Below, one piece after another: positions 8,750 to 15,923 of a stretch of 49,905 nucleotides of DNA. A program made the translations under genes and the position numbers. The DNA is from a virus. The DNA is taken from IMG/VR virus record IMGVR_UViG_3300046460_000405, positions 1-49,905 of that record; one strand, 5' to 3'. Below the pieces are notes generated by a model. It was not told the origin of the DNA, made no database searches, and worked only from the letters and a program-made list of their open reading frames with translations. The first letter of the stretch is position 1. The number at the start of each line of letters is the position of its first letter.

Positions 8750-9030
8750 TCAGATGGTCGCTATCAACGTCTGGCTATCGTCGGCATGGATGGTGGTCAT
8801 CTGCAGCGCGTATCGACCAGGCGACCTGATGATATTCAGCGCCTTGACCAACTGCTCGTCGGACACATTGTCAGTGCCCGGTAGGATGGTCGTGCAGTAG
8901 AGCGTTTCTTCGTCATCGTCCTGCAAGTGGGCTGAGAGCAACAAGGCGATGTTGTGCAACTTGCAGATGCCGATGATTTGGTGCGAAACAGCGGGCTGAT
9001 TTGTTTGTCGTATATGTTTTCTTTAGTCAT
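8750..9030 (-). pseudogene. Small phage gene, apparently frameshifted
   Basis: A well-formed start at 9030 with GAGGAA upstream encodes MTKENIYDKQISPLFRTK, then leaves the plausible frame. The C-terminal part continues in another frame from about 8977 (IIGICKLHNIALLLSAHLQ) to the stop at 8750. Joined, they give about 90 residues that read as one small phage protein. A single-base deletion near 8977 would explain the break; alternatively the protein starts at the ATG at 8959 (69 residues) and the upstream piece is unused. Function unknown. Confidence 0.5.
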
Positions 9031-9083
9031 AAGGATTCCTCTACCTGCTGTTCACCGGCAGGCAGATAGTTAGGTTGTGGGAA

Positions 9084-9713
9084 TTAGATGAGGGGTGTAA
9101 GGCAAGTTGAGCGGGTTAGCTCCGCCACCTCCGGCGCGTAGGTCAGCGTACCGTTGAGGATCGCCTCCTTGATTGCGTTGAATTCCCAGGCATAAGACTG
9201 CGATTCGACATAGACCCGCATCCCGTCGCGGTAGTCATGCTTTTTACGCTTGATGAAGGCTTCGGCGGCAGCGTGAGTGAAGTGGGCGCTTACGTATTCC
9301 CAGAGATCGTCCCAGCCCGTGACGGTGTGTTCCGCAAGTTCGCCGAGCACGTACCACTGATCCGACTCGCTGGCCTTCATGAATTGGCACTCAGACCAAG
9401 CCTGCATATTCTTATTGAGCTGGCTTTTCTCGTAGCTGGGTAAACCGTCCCAGTACTCCTTGGCCGAGTAGGCTACCGACTCACCGCTGTTCCAATACAC
9501 CAGGCGCTTATCGGTGTAATCCATGTCCAGTCCGTAGATGATGCGCCGGGCCTCGACAATGAAGATGGCATCAGCAGTGCAATGTTCGTGAACCCGCTTC
9601 CCCTTGCAATCATGGCGCAGGCGCTGGACGAAGTCGACCCAAGTCACGGAGTCCAGATAGTGCCCAGTTGCTAAGCTTTGTGCTGTTTCAGCAGTATTGT
9701 TTTCGGTGGGCAT
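9084..9713 (-). CDS. Hypothetical phage protein
   Basis: A 209-residue acidic, aromatic-rich soluble protein (many Trp and Tyr residues) that I do not recognise. AGGA lies 8 bases before the ATG. It sits in the leftward early operon, downstream of the DUF3800 insertion and upstream of the int genes. Early-left phage genes of this kind often deal with host takeover or recombination, but nothing in the sequence decides this. Confidence 0.65.
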   Translation of the reverse strand: MPTENNTAETAQSLATGHYLDSVTWVDFVQRLRHDCKGKRVHEHCTADAIFIVEARRIIYGLDMDYTDKRLVYWNSGESVAYSAKEYWDGLPSYEKSQLNKNMQAWSECQFMKASESDQWYVLGELAEHTVTGWDDLWEYVSAHFTHAAAEAFIKRKKHDYRDGMRVYVESQSYAWEFNAIKEAILNGTLTYAPEVAELTRSTCLTPLI

Positions 9714-9920
9714 GGGATGTCCTATGCCGGGCCATGCCCGGGCGGTGAAAGGTGGGGGCTTCAGCTGAACTGGTAAGTCGTGGTGAAGTTGTGTTGATAG
9801 CTGCTCACGCGGTCCTCAACATTGCGATGATTTTTCTAAAATAAAGGTCTATGCTGGCGCGATACAAGGTCTATCGGATACATAAGAAAAGTCGTTAGTA
9901 CATTAACTGGGGAGGCGGTG

Positions 9921-11048
9921 ATGCATTTTTATGTTGACGAGAGTGGCCAGTCAGGACTGAACTTGTTCGACAGCGATCAACCAGTTTTATATTACGGCGT
10001 TCTCTCGTCTCCTCTTGATCTGAATGTCTCCGCCCGTCCATTTGTTGAGTCGATGAGACGTATTCTTGGTGTCGATAGGCTGCATGCAAGTGAACTGGGG
10101 ATCGCACGTCTATCTAGAATTGCCCATCAGCTCGATACGATACAACGGAAAAACAAAATTACGTTTGATGTTTATAGAATATTAAAAAAAGATCATGCTG
10201 TTATTTGCTTTTTTGATCAGGTTTTTGATCAAGGGTTGAATAAGGCAGTGCCGTGGACTTCCTACTGGACCCCTTTGCGTTATGTTTTGTTATTGAAGGT
10301 TTCCTATCTTTTTGATGATGTAACTCTTAAGAAGGCGTGGCAGGCTCGAACGATGGTTAAAGTGGACGCGGCTAACTCCTTGTTTGTCGAAGTGTGCGAG
10401 ACGCTTTTGAGTAGGATTCATGAATTGCCTGATGCGCGCAGTAGGGAAGTGGTGGGCGATGCGCTGAAATGGGCAATAAAGTATCCCGGTGAGATTCATT
10501 ACAATATATATTCGAAGAATGAGCGGTTGCAGATATCTCCCAATCTAATCGGGTTTCAATCAGTTTTACACGGGATTGCGAATCGGCTTAAAAAAGATAG
10601 CAAAGAAGCGGTTAGTATCGTTGTTGATAGGCAATTAGAGTTTAATCGCGCTCAGGAATGGATATCTAGTATATTTCGCTCGTCAAAAAACTTTCCTACA
10701 ACAGCAATGGGGCCGGGGTTACCAGTTATCGACATGGCAAATATGCCGGAAGTCCCTATAACCTGCACGCCTGGAACGGATAACGTAGGGCTCGAACTCG
10801 TAGATATATATCTTTGGCTATTCAAGCGATTATTTGAAGGTAAACATATTTCCGATCCCTTGCGAGCAGTGATCGCTAAACAAATTTCTACGGGAATGAC
10901 AGATGAAATTTCGTTGGAGGGCATATCCAATCGTTGGGAAAAATATTTCAGCGATCTTCCGGAGCCGGAAGGCGAAAAACTGCAGAAAGCCCGTGAACTT
11001 TTGGCGATTGATGAGGCTCGGCGCAAGCCGAATCTATCAGGTCTCTGA
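9921..11048 (+). CDS. DUF3800 domain protein (RNase H-like fold), cargo gene
   Basis: A 375-residue protein of the DUF3800 family. It begins with the hallmark FYVDESGQSG (acidic pair at residues 6-7), has HASELG near residue 56, VVDRQ near residue 235, and the late TDNVGLELVDIYLWLFKR helix. The fold is considered RNase H-like. It points against the surrounding leftward operon, is visibly richer in A and T than its neighbours, and has its own strong ribosome binding site (GGGGAGG). I read it as a cargo (moron) gene that may be expressed in the lysogen, perhaps in phage exclusion; that role is an inference. Confidence 0.82.
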   Translation: MHFYVDESGQSGLNLFDSDQPVLYYGVLSSPLDLNVSARPFVESMRRILGVDRLHASELGIARLSRIAHQLDTIQRKNKITFDVYRILKKDHAVICFFDQVFDQGLNKAVPWTSYWTPLRYVLLLKVSYLFDDVTLKKAWQARTMVKVDAANSLFVEVCETLLSRIHELPDARSREVVGDALKWAIKYPGEIHYNIYSKNERLQISPNLIGFQSVLHGIANRLKKDSKEAVSIVVDRQLEFNRAQEWISSIFRSSKNFPTTAMGPGLPVIDMANMPEVPITCTPGTDNVGLELVDIYLWLFKRLFEGKHISDPLRAVIAKQISTGMTDEISLEGISNRWEKYFSDLPEPEGEKLQKARELLAIDEARRKPNLSGL

Positions 11049-11108
11049 TCGAGCAGCCCTCCACGACCGGGTAGGCGCTACCCTCCGTGACCGGATGCGC
11101 CAGTGAAT

Positions 11109-11126
11109 AGGCCGGTTGCCCGGCCT
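11109..11126. terminator. Hairpin between convergent genes
   Basis: AGGCCGG and CCGGCCT form a 7-bp stem with loop TTGC between the convergent DUF3800 and DUF2303 genes. No clear T tract follows on either strand, so terminator function is likely but not certain. Confidence 0.4.
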
Positions 11127-11133
11127 TACGCGC

Positions 11134-11949
11134 TTACTTCGGATCGAAAGCACCAAGAGACAACGATGCGGCATTGCCAATCTTGTCCTGAAGTACCGTT
11201 TTGAACTCCTGCGCTATGTCCTCGCGCTGAACCTCTTCACCAACCCAGCGTAGTTTAAGCGCGGGCACCGAGCCGCTGGTGATAACAGAAATCCGTAGAT
11301 TGATCTGCTGCTCGGTCAGACCTTCGTATGGGATGGTGCTAAACAACAGGGCCGCTGGCAGCGTTTCTTTGCTGCGGGCCTCGATCTGATCCATGGCACT
11401 ACGGCTGGCACTTGTGTCGCCGACGGTAGTTTCGGATTCGCTGGTCGCCTTGACAGTGATTGTGCGTACAGCTGCAATGGCCCTGGCGACAGGAATAGCA
11501 TTGCCTTCACTATCGACCGGTGTCAGGTACTGATGCCAGTCTTCTATCCAGTCGCTCAGATCTTTCTGTGACATCGCGCGCCCGCCGATTGTCTGCGCAG
11601 CCTTGTAGCCGGCAGAGGCCTTTAGTCGCAGTACTGCACGGTCATCGGCGTGGCCTGGCAATTCGTCGGTGCCCAGGTTGAAGAGCAACGTGCAAGTCAT
11701 TTCGTCCTGATCAATGAAACCCTTGGCATTGGGCACAGCGCGATCAGCAACGTACGCACTGAAGTCTGCCAGTGAATGGGTGGAGTAGATGCCACGGAAA
11801 CGGCTGCGCCCGGCTTGCCATTTTTCTAGAGTGACCACCTGGCAGCCTTCGGGCAGCACTATGGCTGGCATTTGAGTTGCCAGAGTCTTACCGCTCGCTT
11901 CGAGCGCGGTATCAGTGATGTGCTGGATTGCTTCTCTAGTCAGAGACAT
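11134..11949 (-). CDS. DUF2303 family phage protein
   Basis: A 271-residue protein of the DUF2303 family, recognised from the overall pattern LEKWQAGRSRFRGIYSTHSLADFSAYV, a central WIEDWHQYL and a C-terminal beta-rich half. These proteins are common in early operons of Pseudomonas and enterobacterial phages near recombination genes; the biochemical role is unknown. It follows the 115-residue gene upstream by 27 bases in the same leftward operon. Confidence 0.8.
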   Translation of the reverse strand: MSLTREAIQHITDTALEASGKTLATQMPAIVLPEGCQVVTLEKWQAGRSRFRGIYSTHSLADFSAYVADRAVPNAKGFIDQDEMTCTLLFNLGTDELPGHADDRAVLRLKASAGYKAAQTIGGRAMSQKDLSDWIEDWHQYLTPVDSEGNAIPVARAIAAVRTITVKATSESETTVGDTSASRSAMDQIEARSKETLPAALLFSTIPYEGLTEQQINLRISVITSGSVPALKLRWVGEEVQREDIAQEFKTVLQDKIGNAASLSLGAFDPK

Positions 11950-11976
11950 GGGGGCAGTTCCTTGATGGTCGAGAGG

Positions 11977-12324
11977 TTAGATACGGGGAGTGATTGGGGC
12001 TTGTTCACGGCTGAAGATCTGGTCGTGCTGTTCTGCGAAGAGGGTGATCTTGCCACCGGAGCCGACGTGCATTGGTGTGTCCAGACTGGTGTTTTCGCTG
12101 CGAGCACCGCGCTTGGTTGGTACCTTGTAGTCGAGTTTGTGTTTGATCTTCACCTGGCTGGATTCGCCAATCTGGCTGAAGTCCAGGGTAATGATCAGCT
12201 TGCCGGCCTTGCCGTGGTCGACGACCCCTGCGGCTACTTCGGAAAGGGCGTAACCAATCTGGCTAGCGAATGCGCCGCCGTTCAGCTCGTCGAGGAATTC
12301 GGCGGTATTGGTAGGGGTGGACAT
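11977..12324 (-). CDS. Hypothetical phage protein
   Basis: A 115-residue protein starting MSTPTNTAEFLDELNGG; GGAG lies 8 bases before the ATG at 12324. The upstream in-frame extension lacks a ribosome binding site. It contains a beta-rich centre (GKLIITLDFSQIG, QVKIKHKLDYKVP) and a lysine-rich stretch. Proteins with this pattern commonly sit directly before DUF2303 genes, so the two may act together. Function unknown. Confidence 0.7.
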   Translation of the reverse strand: MSTPTNTAEFLDELNGGAFASQIGYALSEVAAGVVDHGKAGKLIITLDFSQIGESSQVKIKHKLDYKVPTKRGARSENTSLDTPMHVGSGGKITLFAEQHDQIFSREQAPITPRI

Positions 12325-12415
12325 GGCTGTTTCTCCGGGATGGCCAATAGGCCGCAGGGGGGAAGGTGAAATTGAGCCTGACGAAGGCGCTGGCGCCGTT
12401 GACCGCTCACACGTC

Positions 12416-12877
12416 TCATGCCGCGATCTCCTGATTCCAAACGCCAACGGCGTCGAAAATCCTGGCGGCCTGTTCTTCTGTCAGCGAGACCTCAGCGGGA
12501 ATGGCGATCCAGCCCGACGCGACCCGATGATTCGGATTGCTGTCCGCGACTAGGGGTGTGTAGGTGCCCTCGATCACGTCCTCGAGGTGGGCGGCCAGAT
12601 AGTTGCCTTGGGGCGCGACCTCGACCGACTTTGTGTAGCAGTGGCCACTGTGGTCGCGACACTGAACGCTGACGTAGATCGTCCAGCGGTGAGTAACGTC
12701 GCAGACTGCTTCGGCCATGAGTTGCCCTGGCGGGATGCTCCTACACGTCTTCCAGTTGATCATCCCTTGGCGTCCGCTGGGATCAATGTGGATTACGGCG
12801 ACGTGATTGATCTTCAGCTTTGCCCGGCTCACACGCTCCATGCGAGCGCGCATGTTGTTTTCCTTACGCTTGCTCAT
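12416..12877 (-). CDS. Hypothetical phage protein
   Basis: A 153-residue protein starting MSKRKENNMRARMERV, with an Arg/Lys-rich N-terminus then a mixed alpha-beta region with several Cys and His residues (VQCRDHSGHCYTKSV) that could bind a metal. Its ATG overlaps the stop of the preceding gene as ATGA. It was not assigned to a family. A role in the early-left functions is inferred only from the operon. Confidence 0.65.
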   Translation of the reverse strand: MSKRKENNMRARMERVSRAKLKINHVAVIHIDPSGRQGMINWKTCRSIPPGQLMAEAVCDVTHRWTIYVSVQCRDHSGHCYTKSVEVAPQGNYLAAHLEDVIEGTYTPLVADSNPNHRVASGWIAIPAEVSLTEEQAARIFDAVGVWNQEIAA

Positions 12878-13110
12878 CGTGATTCCGCGAGCATTTGCGG
12901 CCCCAAGCGTTCGGGTTGGGTCGCGGAGGGGCGGCGCCGTTTCAGCACCGTTTCCGGATCGATTGCAGCAGAACGTGGCGGCCGCCGCCGAGTCTGGAAA
13001 CTTGGCGCTTCGGTTACCTTGCCTCCGATACGGAAAAACTCGGCAATCTTGCGAGTGATGACGACCTGAGCCTCCAAGTGCGGATCAGGAATAGGGCCGC
13101 CAATCATCAT
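12874..13110 (-). CDS. Hypothetical small phage protein
   Basis: A 78-residue basic protein from an ATG-ATG pair at 13110/13107 (MMIGGPIPDPHLEAQ), with CGGAGC just upstream. It overlaps both neighbours by 4 bases, a typical tightly packed phage operon. The C-terminal half is Arg/Pro-rich (RRRPPRSAA, RRRPSATQP). Function unknown. Confidence 0.6.
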   Translation of the reverse strand: MMIGGPIPDPHLEAQVVITRKIAEFFRIGGKVTEAPSFQTRRRPPRSAAIDPETVLKRRRPSATQPERLGPQMLAESR

Positions 13111-13466
13111 TGCGCTCCGAAGAAAGCAAAAACACCCAGTAATACAGCCATGCCACCAACCCAACGCATCATGAGGCGGCCGAAGTTGCGAACGGAGATG
13201 CCAACTGAATTGATGACGTTGGCGTTTTCTTCAAGTTGTTGTGCGTAACGGCAGGCGCAATCATGACCCGTTTGGGCTCCGCGGGAGCGGCCTGTCGAGC
13301 GTTCAATTACGTCGAATTTATTAGCACCCAGGGAAACAATAGTGAAGCGGAACGCCCTTACGGGCTCTTCCTGACCGATCATTTGGTACATCTCCGAAGT
13401 GGACATTGAAAGGCGATCCCGCAGCACCTGCAGGACGGCTTGCTTTTGGCGAATGGTCTGGTTCAT
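13107..13466 (-). CDS. Hypothetical phage protein with C-terminal membrane segment
   Basis: A 119-residue protein. The N-terminal part is soluble, and the last 20 residues are hydrophobic (WVGGMAVLLGVFAFFGAQ), suggesting a tail-anchored membrane protein with the bulk in the cytoplasm. An AAGGAG box precedes the ATG at 13466. It starts a run of overlapping genes reading left. No family was recognised. Confidence 0.65.
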   Translation of the reverse strand: MNQTIRQKQAVLQVLRDRLSMSTSEMYQMIGQEEPVRAFRFTIVSLGANKFDVIERSTGRSRGAQTGHDCACRYAQQLEENANVINSVGISVRNFGRLMMRWVGGMAVLLGVFAFFGAQ

Positions 13467-13915
13467 TTCGACTCCTTGAGCCTGAGGGTGCGGATATTCG
13501 GCAGCGCCCTGGTCGCCCGCTTGTTACGGATGGGCGTGGGGGAGGGGGTTGGCGAATATCGGCGGATTGGGAAAGCCCAAGCCCGCTACTGGCGACGGCT
13601 TGGGTTTGCAGCTTCAAGTTTTCATCTGCGCCGGGGTGGCCTACCGGTACTTCCGGCCGATACGCGGTGACATCGACGACCAGCTTTCCGCTGCCTGCCA
13701 GGTATTGGGCGCAGCCTTCAGGCTTACTGCGCCACGCAGGTGAAGCGGTTAATGCAGCATTGGTGCAAACCCTCCTTGCTTGAGATGGAAAAATTATTCT
13801 GGTTAGGTGCAATTTTTTTCCTGTCCCGCTGGATGCAGGGGGCCGCTTTGCGCGGTGCAGAATCATCCACATCCCGCTGCCCACTCAGTGAATGGGCAGA
13901 AGTGATTCTGGCTGC
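13467..13915 (-). other. Gap with a possible decayed gene
   Basis: About 450 bases without a clean gene. On the minus strand an AAGGAGG box precedes an ATG at about 13754 that reads only two more codons before a stop. One frame over, roughly 70 codons from 13750 down to 13540 look protein-like (EGCAQYLAGSGKLVVDVTAYR), but that frame has no start and runs 145 bases into the next gene. This suggests a gene broken by small indels. The interval also holds one of two 37-base repeats (13870-13906). Confidence 0.35.
13870..13906. repeat. 37-base direct repeat, copy 1, with hairpin
   Basis: Shares 36 of 37 bases with 14456-14492. The core CTGCCCA ... TGGGCAG can form a 7-bp stem. On the minus strand it lies 10 bases past the stop of the 173-residue gene. 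Confidence 0.85.
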
Positions 13916-14437
13916 TCAGCTATTTTTCTCGGCTGCTTCAAATTCGCTTCCGAGGATTTCGGTCATGACGCCCGAAGGTTTTGCCGATGTGTTGATGTAC
14001 AGGCAGTCGTCGGTGATGACGTGTTTGTAGCGGGCGAAGAACAGTGCACCACCACCTAAGCCAATCGACTCAAGGAACGGCTGCATATCGGAAAAGTCTT
14101 TCGGCTTGCGCTCCTTGAAGTCCTCCTGAAGCTTGGTCAGGTCGTATTTCAAGGCTTTTCTCTCATCACCTTTAAAGCCTGGTGGCAAACTCCGGCGCGG
14201 GAACTGCGAGAAACCCGCTTTCGGATCTGGTTTTGTCCAGAGAGGCTGCGGCATTGGCGGCTCGAACTTGAGTCCATAGAAGCTTGTTCCGCTATGCCAA
14301 TCGGTGCTCATCAGTGCCGTCGCGCCCGGGTATGAAGCTGCAAACTCGTCTGCCGAGACCTTGAGCCGATCACATCCCTCGCGGTAAACCATCCAAGCAG
14401 CAAACACTCCGGCATCGCTGGTTTTGTAGTAGGCCAT
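13916..14437 (-). CDS. Hypothetical phage protein between direct repeats
   Basis: A 173-residue protein starting MAYYKTSDAGVFAAWMVYRE; AGGAAAGGAAG directly precedes the ATG at 14437. It is mixed alpha-beta with a Pro-rich central region and no membrane segment or recognised motif. It is the only gene enclosed by the two 37-base direct repeats, so recombination between them would remove it cleanly. It is part of the leftward early operon, about 60 bases after a small membrane protein gene. Confidence 0.68.
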   Translation of the reverse strand: MAYYKTSDAGVFAAWMVYREGCDRLKVSADEFAASYPGATALMSTDWHSGTSFYGLKFEPPMPQPLWTKPDPKAGFSQFPRRSLPPGFKGDERKALKYDLTKLQEDFKERKPKDFSDMQPFLESIGLGGGALFFARYKHVITDDCLYINTSAKPSGVMTEILGSEFEAAEKNS

Positions 14438-14455
14438 CTTCCTTTCCTCGGTTGT

Positions 14456-14492
14456 CATCCTGCTGCCCACTCAGTGAATGGGCAGAAGTGAT
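14456..14492. repeat. 37-base direct repeat, copy 2, with hairpin
   Basis: Second copy of the repeat at 13870-13906, with one mismatch and the same orientation. It lies between the small membrane protein gene and the ribosome binding site of the 173-residue gene, so its hairpin (CTGCCCA/TGGGCAG) would sit in that gene's leader. Confidence 0.85.
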
Positions 14493-14494
14493 AC

Positions 14495-14665
14495 CTACGG
14501 TTTGTCTTTCGTCTTCCCGACCATCAGCACCATCAAAAGCAGCACGACCAGTACTAGGTCACCGACCATCGAAAGGATTCGACTAGCTGAGTCGACGAAG
14601 ACGACCCCGCCAGCGAGCCCGTAGGCGGCCAGCGAGCGCGCTTTGTTGCTGATCCTGCCCAACAT
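14495..14665 (-). CDS. Small membrane protein
   Basis: A 56-residue protein starting MLGRISNKARSLAAYG. Two hydrophobic stretches (YGLAGGVVFV and MVGDLVLVVLLLMVLMVG) predict one or two membrane helices, with a basic C-terminus (KTKDKP). Its ATG is two bases after the stop of the TerB-like gene, so translation is probably by re-initiation; there is no separate strong ribosome binding site. Function unknown. A joint envelope function with the TerB-like protein is only an inference. Confidence 0.6.
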   Translation of the reverse strand: MLGRISNKARSLAAYGLAGGVVFVDSASRILSMVGDLVLVVLLLMVLMVGKTKDKP

Positions 14666-14667
14666 GG

Positions 14668-15114
14668 TTACAGGTGGTCTTTGAGGTTGAGATTCATGAT
14701 CTTGGCGGCCTTCTCCAGCACCACCATCTCGGCGGCTTCGATCTCGCCGTCGGCCTCTGCCACAGTGAGCATGAAGTTCAGGACGGTCGCCGCGTCTTCG
14801 ACGCTGTGGGCCAGGTCCTTCAGTTCCTTCTCGGCGTTCTGGCGAATGATGCGCGGGCCACCGTCGTTGAAGTCGGCCTTGGCGCGGTCGATGGTGTTGC
14901 TCAGCTCGGCGCCGAAGCCCTTCAAGGCGGCCGAGTTGTTGATCAGCTTCTCGATCTTCTCGAGCTCTTCCTTTTCGATGTCGCCATCAGCGGAAGCGAC
15001 GTAAAACACGCCGTAGACGGAAGCCTGCATAAGGTTGCGGTTGGTCATCACAGCCAGGGCCTGACGAGCTTCGCCGGATCTTTTGCCGAACAGTTTCTTG
15101 CCGATTTCGAGCAT
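14668..15114 (-). CDS. TerB-like protein
   Basis: A 148-residue all-alpha protein of the TerB (tellurite resistance B) family: VFYVASADGDIEKEELEKIE near residue 40 and LTVAEADGEIEAAEMVVLEK near residue 120 are the two acidic metal-binding repeats. The ATG at 15114 has GAGGAA 7 bases upstream. It is the first gene after the leftward promoter PL, in the slot where lambda has N. TerB domains occur in stress and phage-response proteins; no other ter genes are nearby, so tellurite resistance is unlikely. Confidence 0.82.
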   Translation of the reverse strand: MLEIGKKLFGKRSGEARQALAVMTNRNLMQASVYGVFYVASADGDIEKEELEKIEKLINNSAALKGFGAELSNTIDRAKADFNDGGPRIIRQNAEKELKDLAHSVEDAATVLNFMLTVAEADGEIEAAEMVVLEKAAKIMNLNLKDHL

Positions 15115-15287
15115 GGTGATTCCTCTGAGGTGGGTTACATCCCACTGCACCCTGTCGCCAAGGTGCAGCAGTGATGCTGTCTGTCCTATTGCCGCCGGAG
15201 GAGGGCGGGGCGCATTGCTTGCCGGGTCATTCACACGGTTCTGGCCTTTCACCATCGAGCAGCCGTCCAGGTTGTTCCTGTCGTTGG

Positions 15288-15369
15288 CAGGCTTTCGGGC
15301 CTGTCTGCTCGCCGGTCGCCGGTAGAGGCAATGCGGTCCGTTGTTTGTTGCGCTGATTGTTAAAGAGCG
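15288..15369 (-). promoter_or_regulatory. nut-like site: boxA and possible boxB
   Basis: On the minus strand 15369-15356 reads CGCTCTTTAACAAT, close to the boxA of ribosomal operons and lambda nut sites. About 50 bases further along the transcript, 15303-15288 forms a small hairpin (CAGGC/GCCTG, loop CCGAAA). Both lie just downstream of PL, where lambda has nutL. The boxA match is strong; the boxB assignment is weak because no N-like gene is evident. Confidence 0.5.
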
Positions 15370-15413
15370 GCGGGTTGTCCCGTATTGCCGCTGCGATTCG
15401 CTACGACGGACAA

Positions 15414-15442
15414 ATATTGCCGCCGGGGATATTTAAAGTCAA
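15414..15442 (-). promoter_or_regulatory. Leftward early promoter PL
   Basis: On the minus strand TTGACT (15442-15437) and CAATAT (15419-15414) are separated by 17 bases. The -35 box touches one operator and the -10 box lies inside the other, so repressor binding would block it. It should drive the TerB-to-int operon. Confidence 0.7.
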
Positions 15443-15456
15443 TGCCGCCGGAGATA
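15415..15456. promoter_or_regulatory. Operator pair of the leftward promoter (OL-like)
   Basis: Two 17-bp pseudo-palindromes built like lambda operators: TATTGCCGCCGGGGATA at 15415-15431 and CAATGCCGCCGGAGATA at 15440-15456, centres 25 bp apart. They share the GCCGCCGG core with the sites between the repressor and cro genes. Confidence 0.75.
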
Positions 15457-15471
15457 TATATTTTTTCTAGG

Positions 15472-15497
15472 CAAAAAAAACCCGCACGGGGCGGGCT
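15472..15497 (-). terminator. Terminator of the DUF1654 gene
   Basis: On the minus strand, a stem CCCGC/GCGGG with a 5-base loop is followed by eight T. It lies 16 bases past the DUF1654 stop and separates that gene from the PL transcript. Confidence 0.8.
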
Positions 15498-15512
15498 TGC
15501 TTTGGTGAGGGG

Positions 15513-15761
15513 TTAGATATTTGCCGGGAGGTCCCAAGAGACTCGGATGGCTGCCTCATCTTCTCGACGCACAGTTACGTGCTCGGTATCGGCTATGTCG
15601 TCAAGGAGCCGCGTCCAATCATCCAGACACTCATCTTCTCGCTTGCAAATCACTACCGCTTTTCGTTTTTGGGCAGCAGGGGAGCTGATGATTTTTTGGA
15701 TTCGAAGTCCAAGAAGCTCAAACGAGTTTGGCGGTGTTGGTTTGTTTTTTGGTTTTGCCAT
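15513..15761 (-). CDS. DUF1654 family protein
   Basis: An 82-residue protein of the DUF1654 family, found mostly in Pseudomonas and its phages: SFELLGLRIQKIISSPAAQ at the N-terminus, DDWTRLLDDIADTEHV in the middle and a short beta-rich tail. A perfect AAGGAG precedes the ATG. It is transcribed leftward next to the repressor gene and ends in its own terminator, so it is probably expressed in the lysogen. Function unknown. Confidence 0.8.
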   Translation of the reverse strand: MAKPKNKPTPPNSFELLGLRIQKIISSPAAQKRKAVVICKREDECLDDWTRLLDDIADTEHVTVRREDEAAIRVSWDLPANI

Positions 15762-15923
15762 ATCACTGCTCCTTATGTGTATGGATATACAGTGAATGGC
15801 TTGATCTTTAAACGCTAAAGATTAACGATTAAAAACAATTATTTAACAGAGAAAAGCCCACAGCTAGCGGGCTTCAAGAGAGAGGTGCCAGGTGACATTG
15901 CAGAAAAATCGAAGGGCTCAAAT

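Larger units (their letters stand above)
15115..15512. other. Leftward early leader and operator region
   Basis: About 400 bases without a gene. It holds, from right to left: the terminator of the DUF1654 gene, two operator-like sites with a promoter between and over them, a boxA-like sequence followed by a hairpin, and a roughly 170-base leader down to the TerB-like gene. Extra partial operator matches occur at 15383-15399 and 15186-15202. Confidence 0.6.

Noticed and set aside
13321-13884. A 187-codon minus-strand frame through the gap and into the next gene
   Set aside because: It starts at an unsupported GTG in the hairpin and overlaps the well-supported gene at 13107-13466 by 145 bases. 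Part of it may be a broken gene, described as such.
15186-15399. Further operator sites at 15186-15202 and 15383-15399
   Set aside because: Only the left half TATTGCCG matches, the right halves diverge and spacing is irregular. They may be decayed sites.
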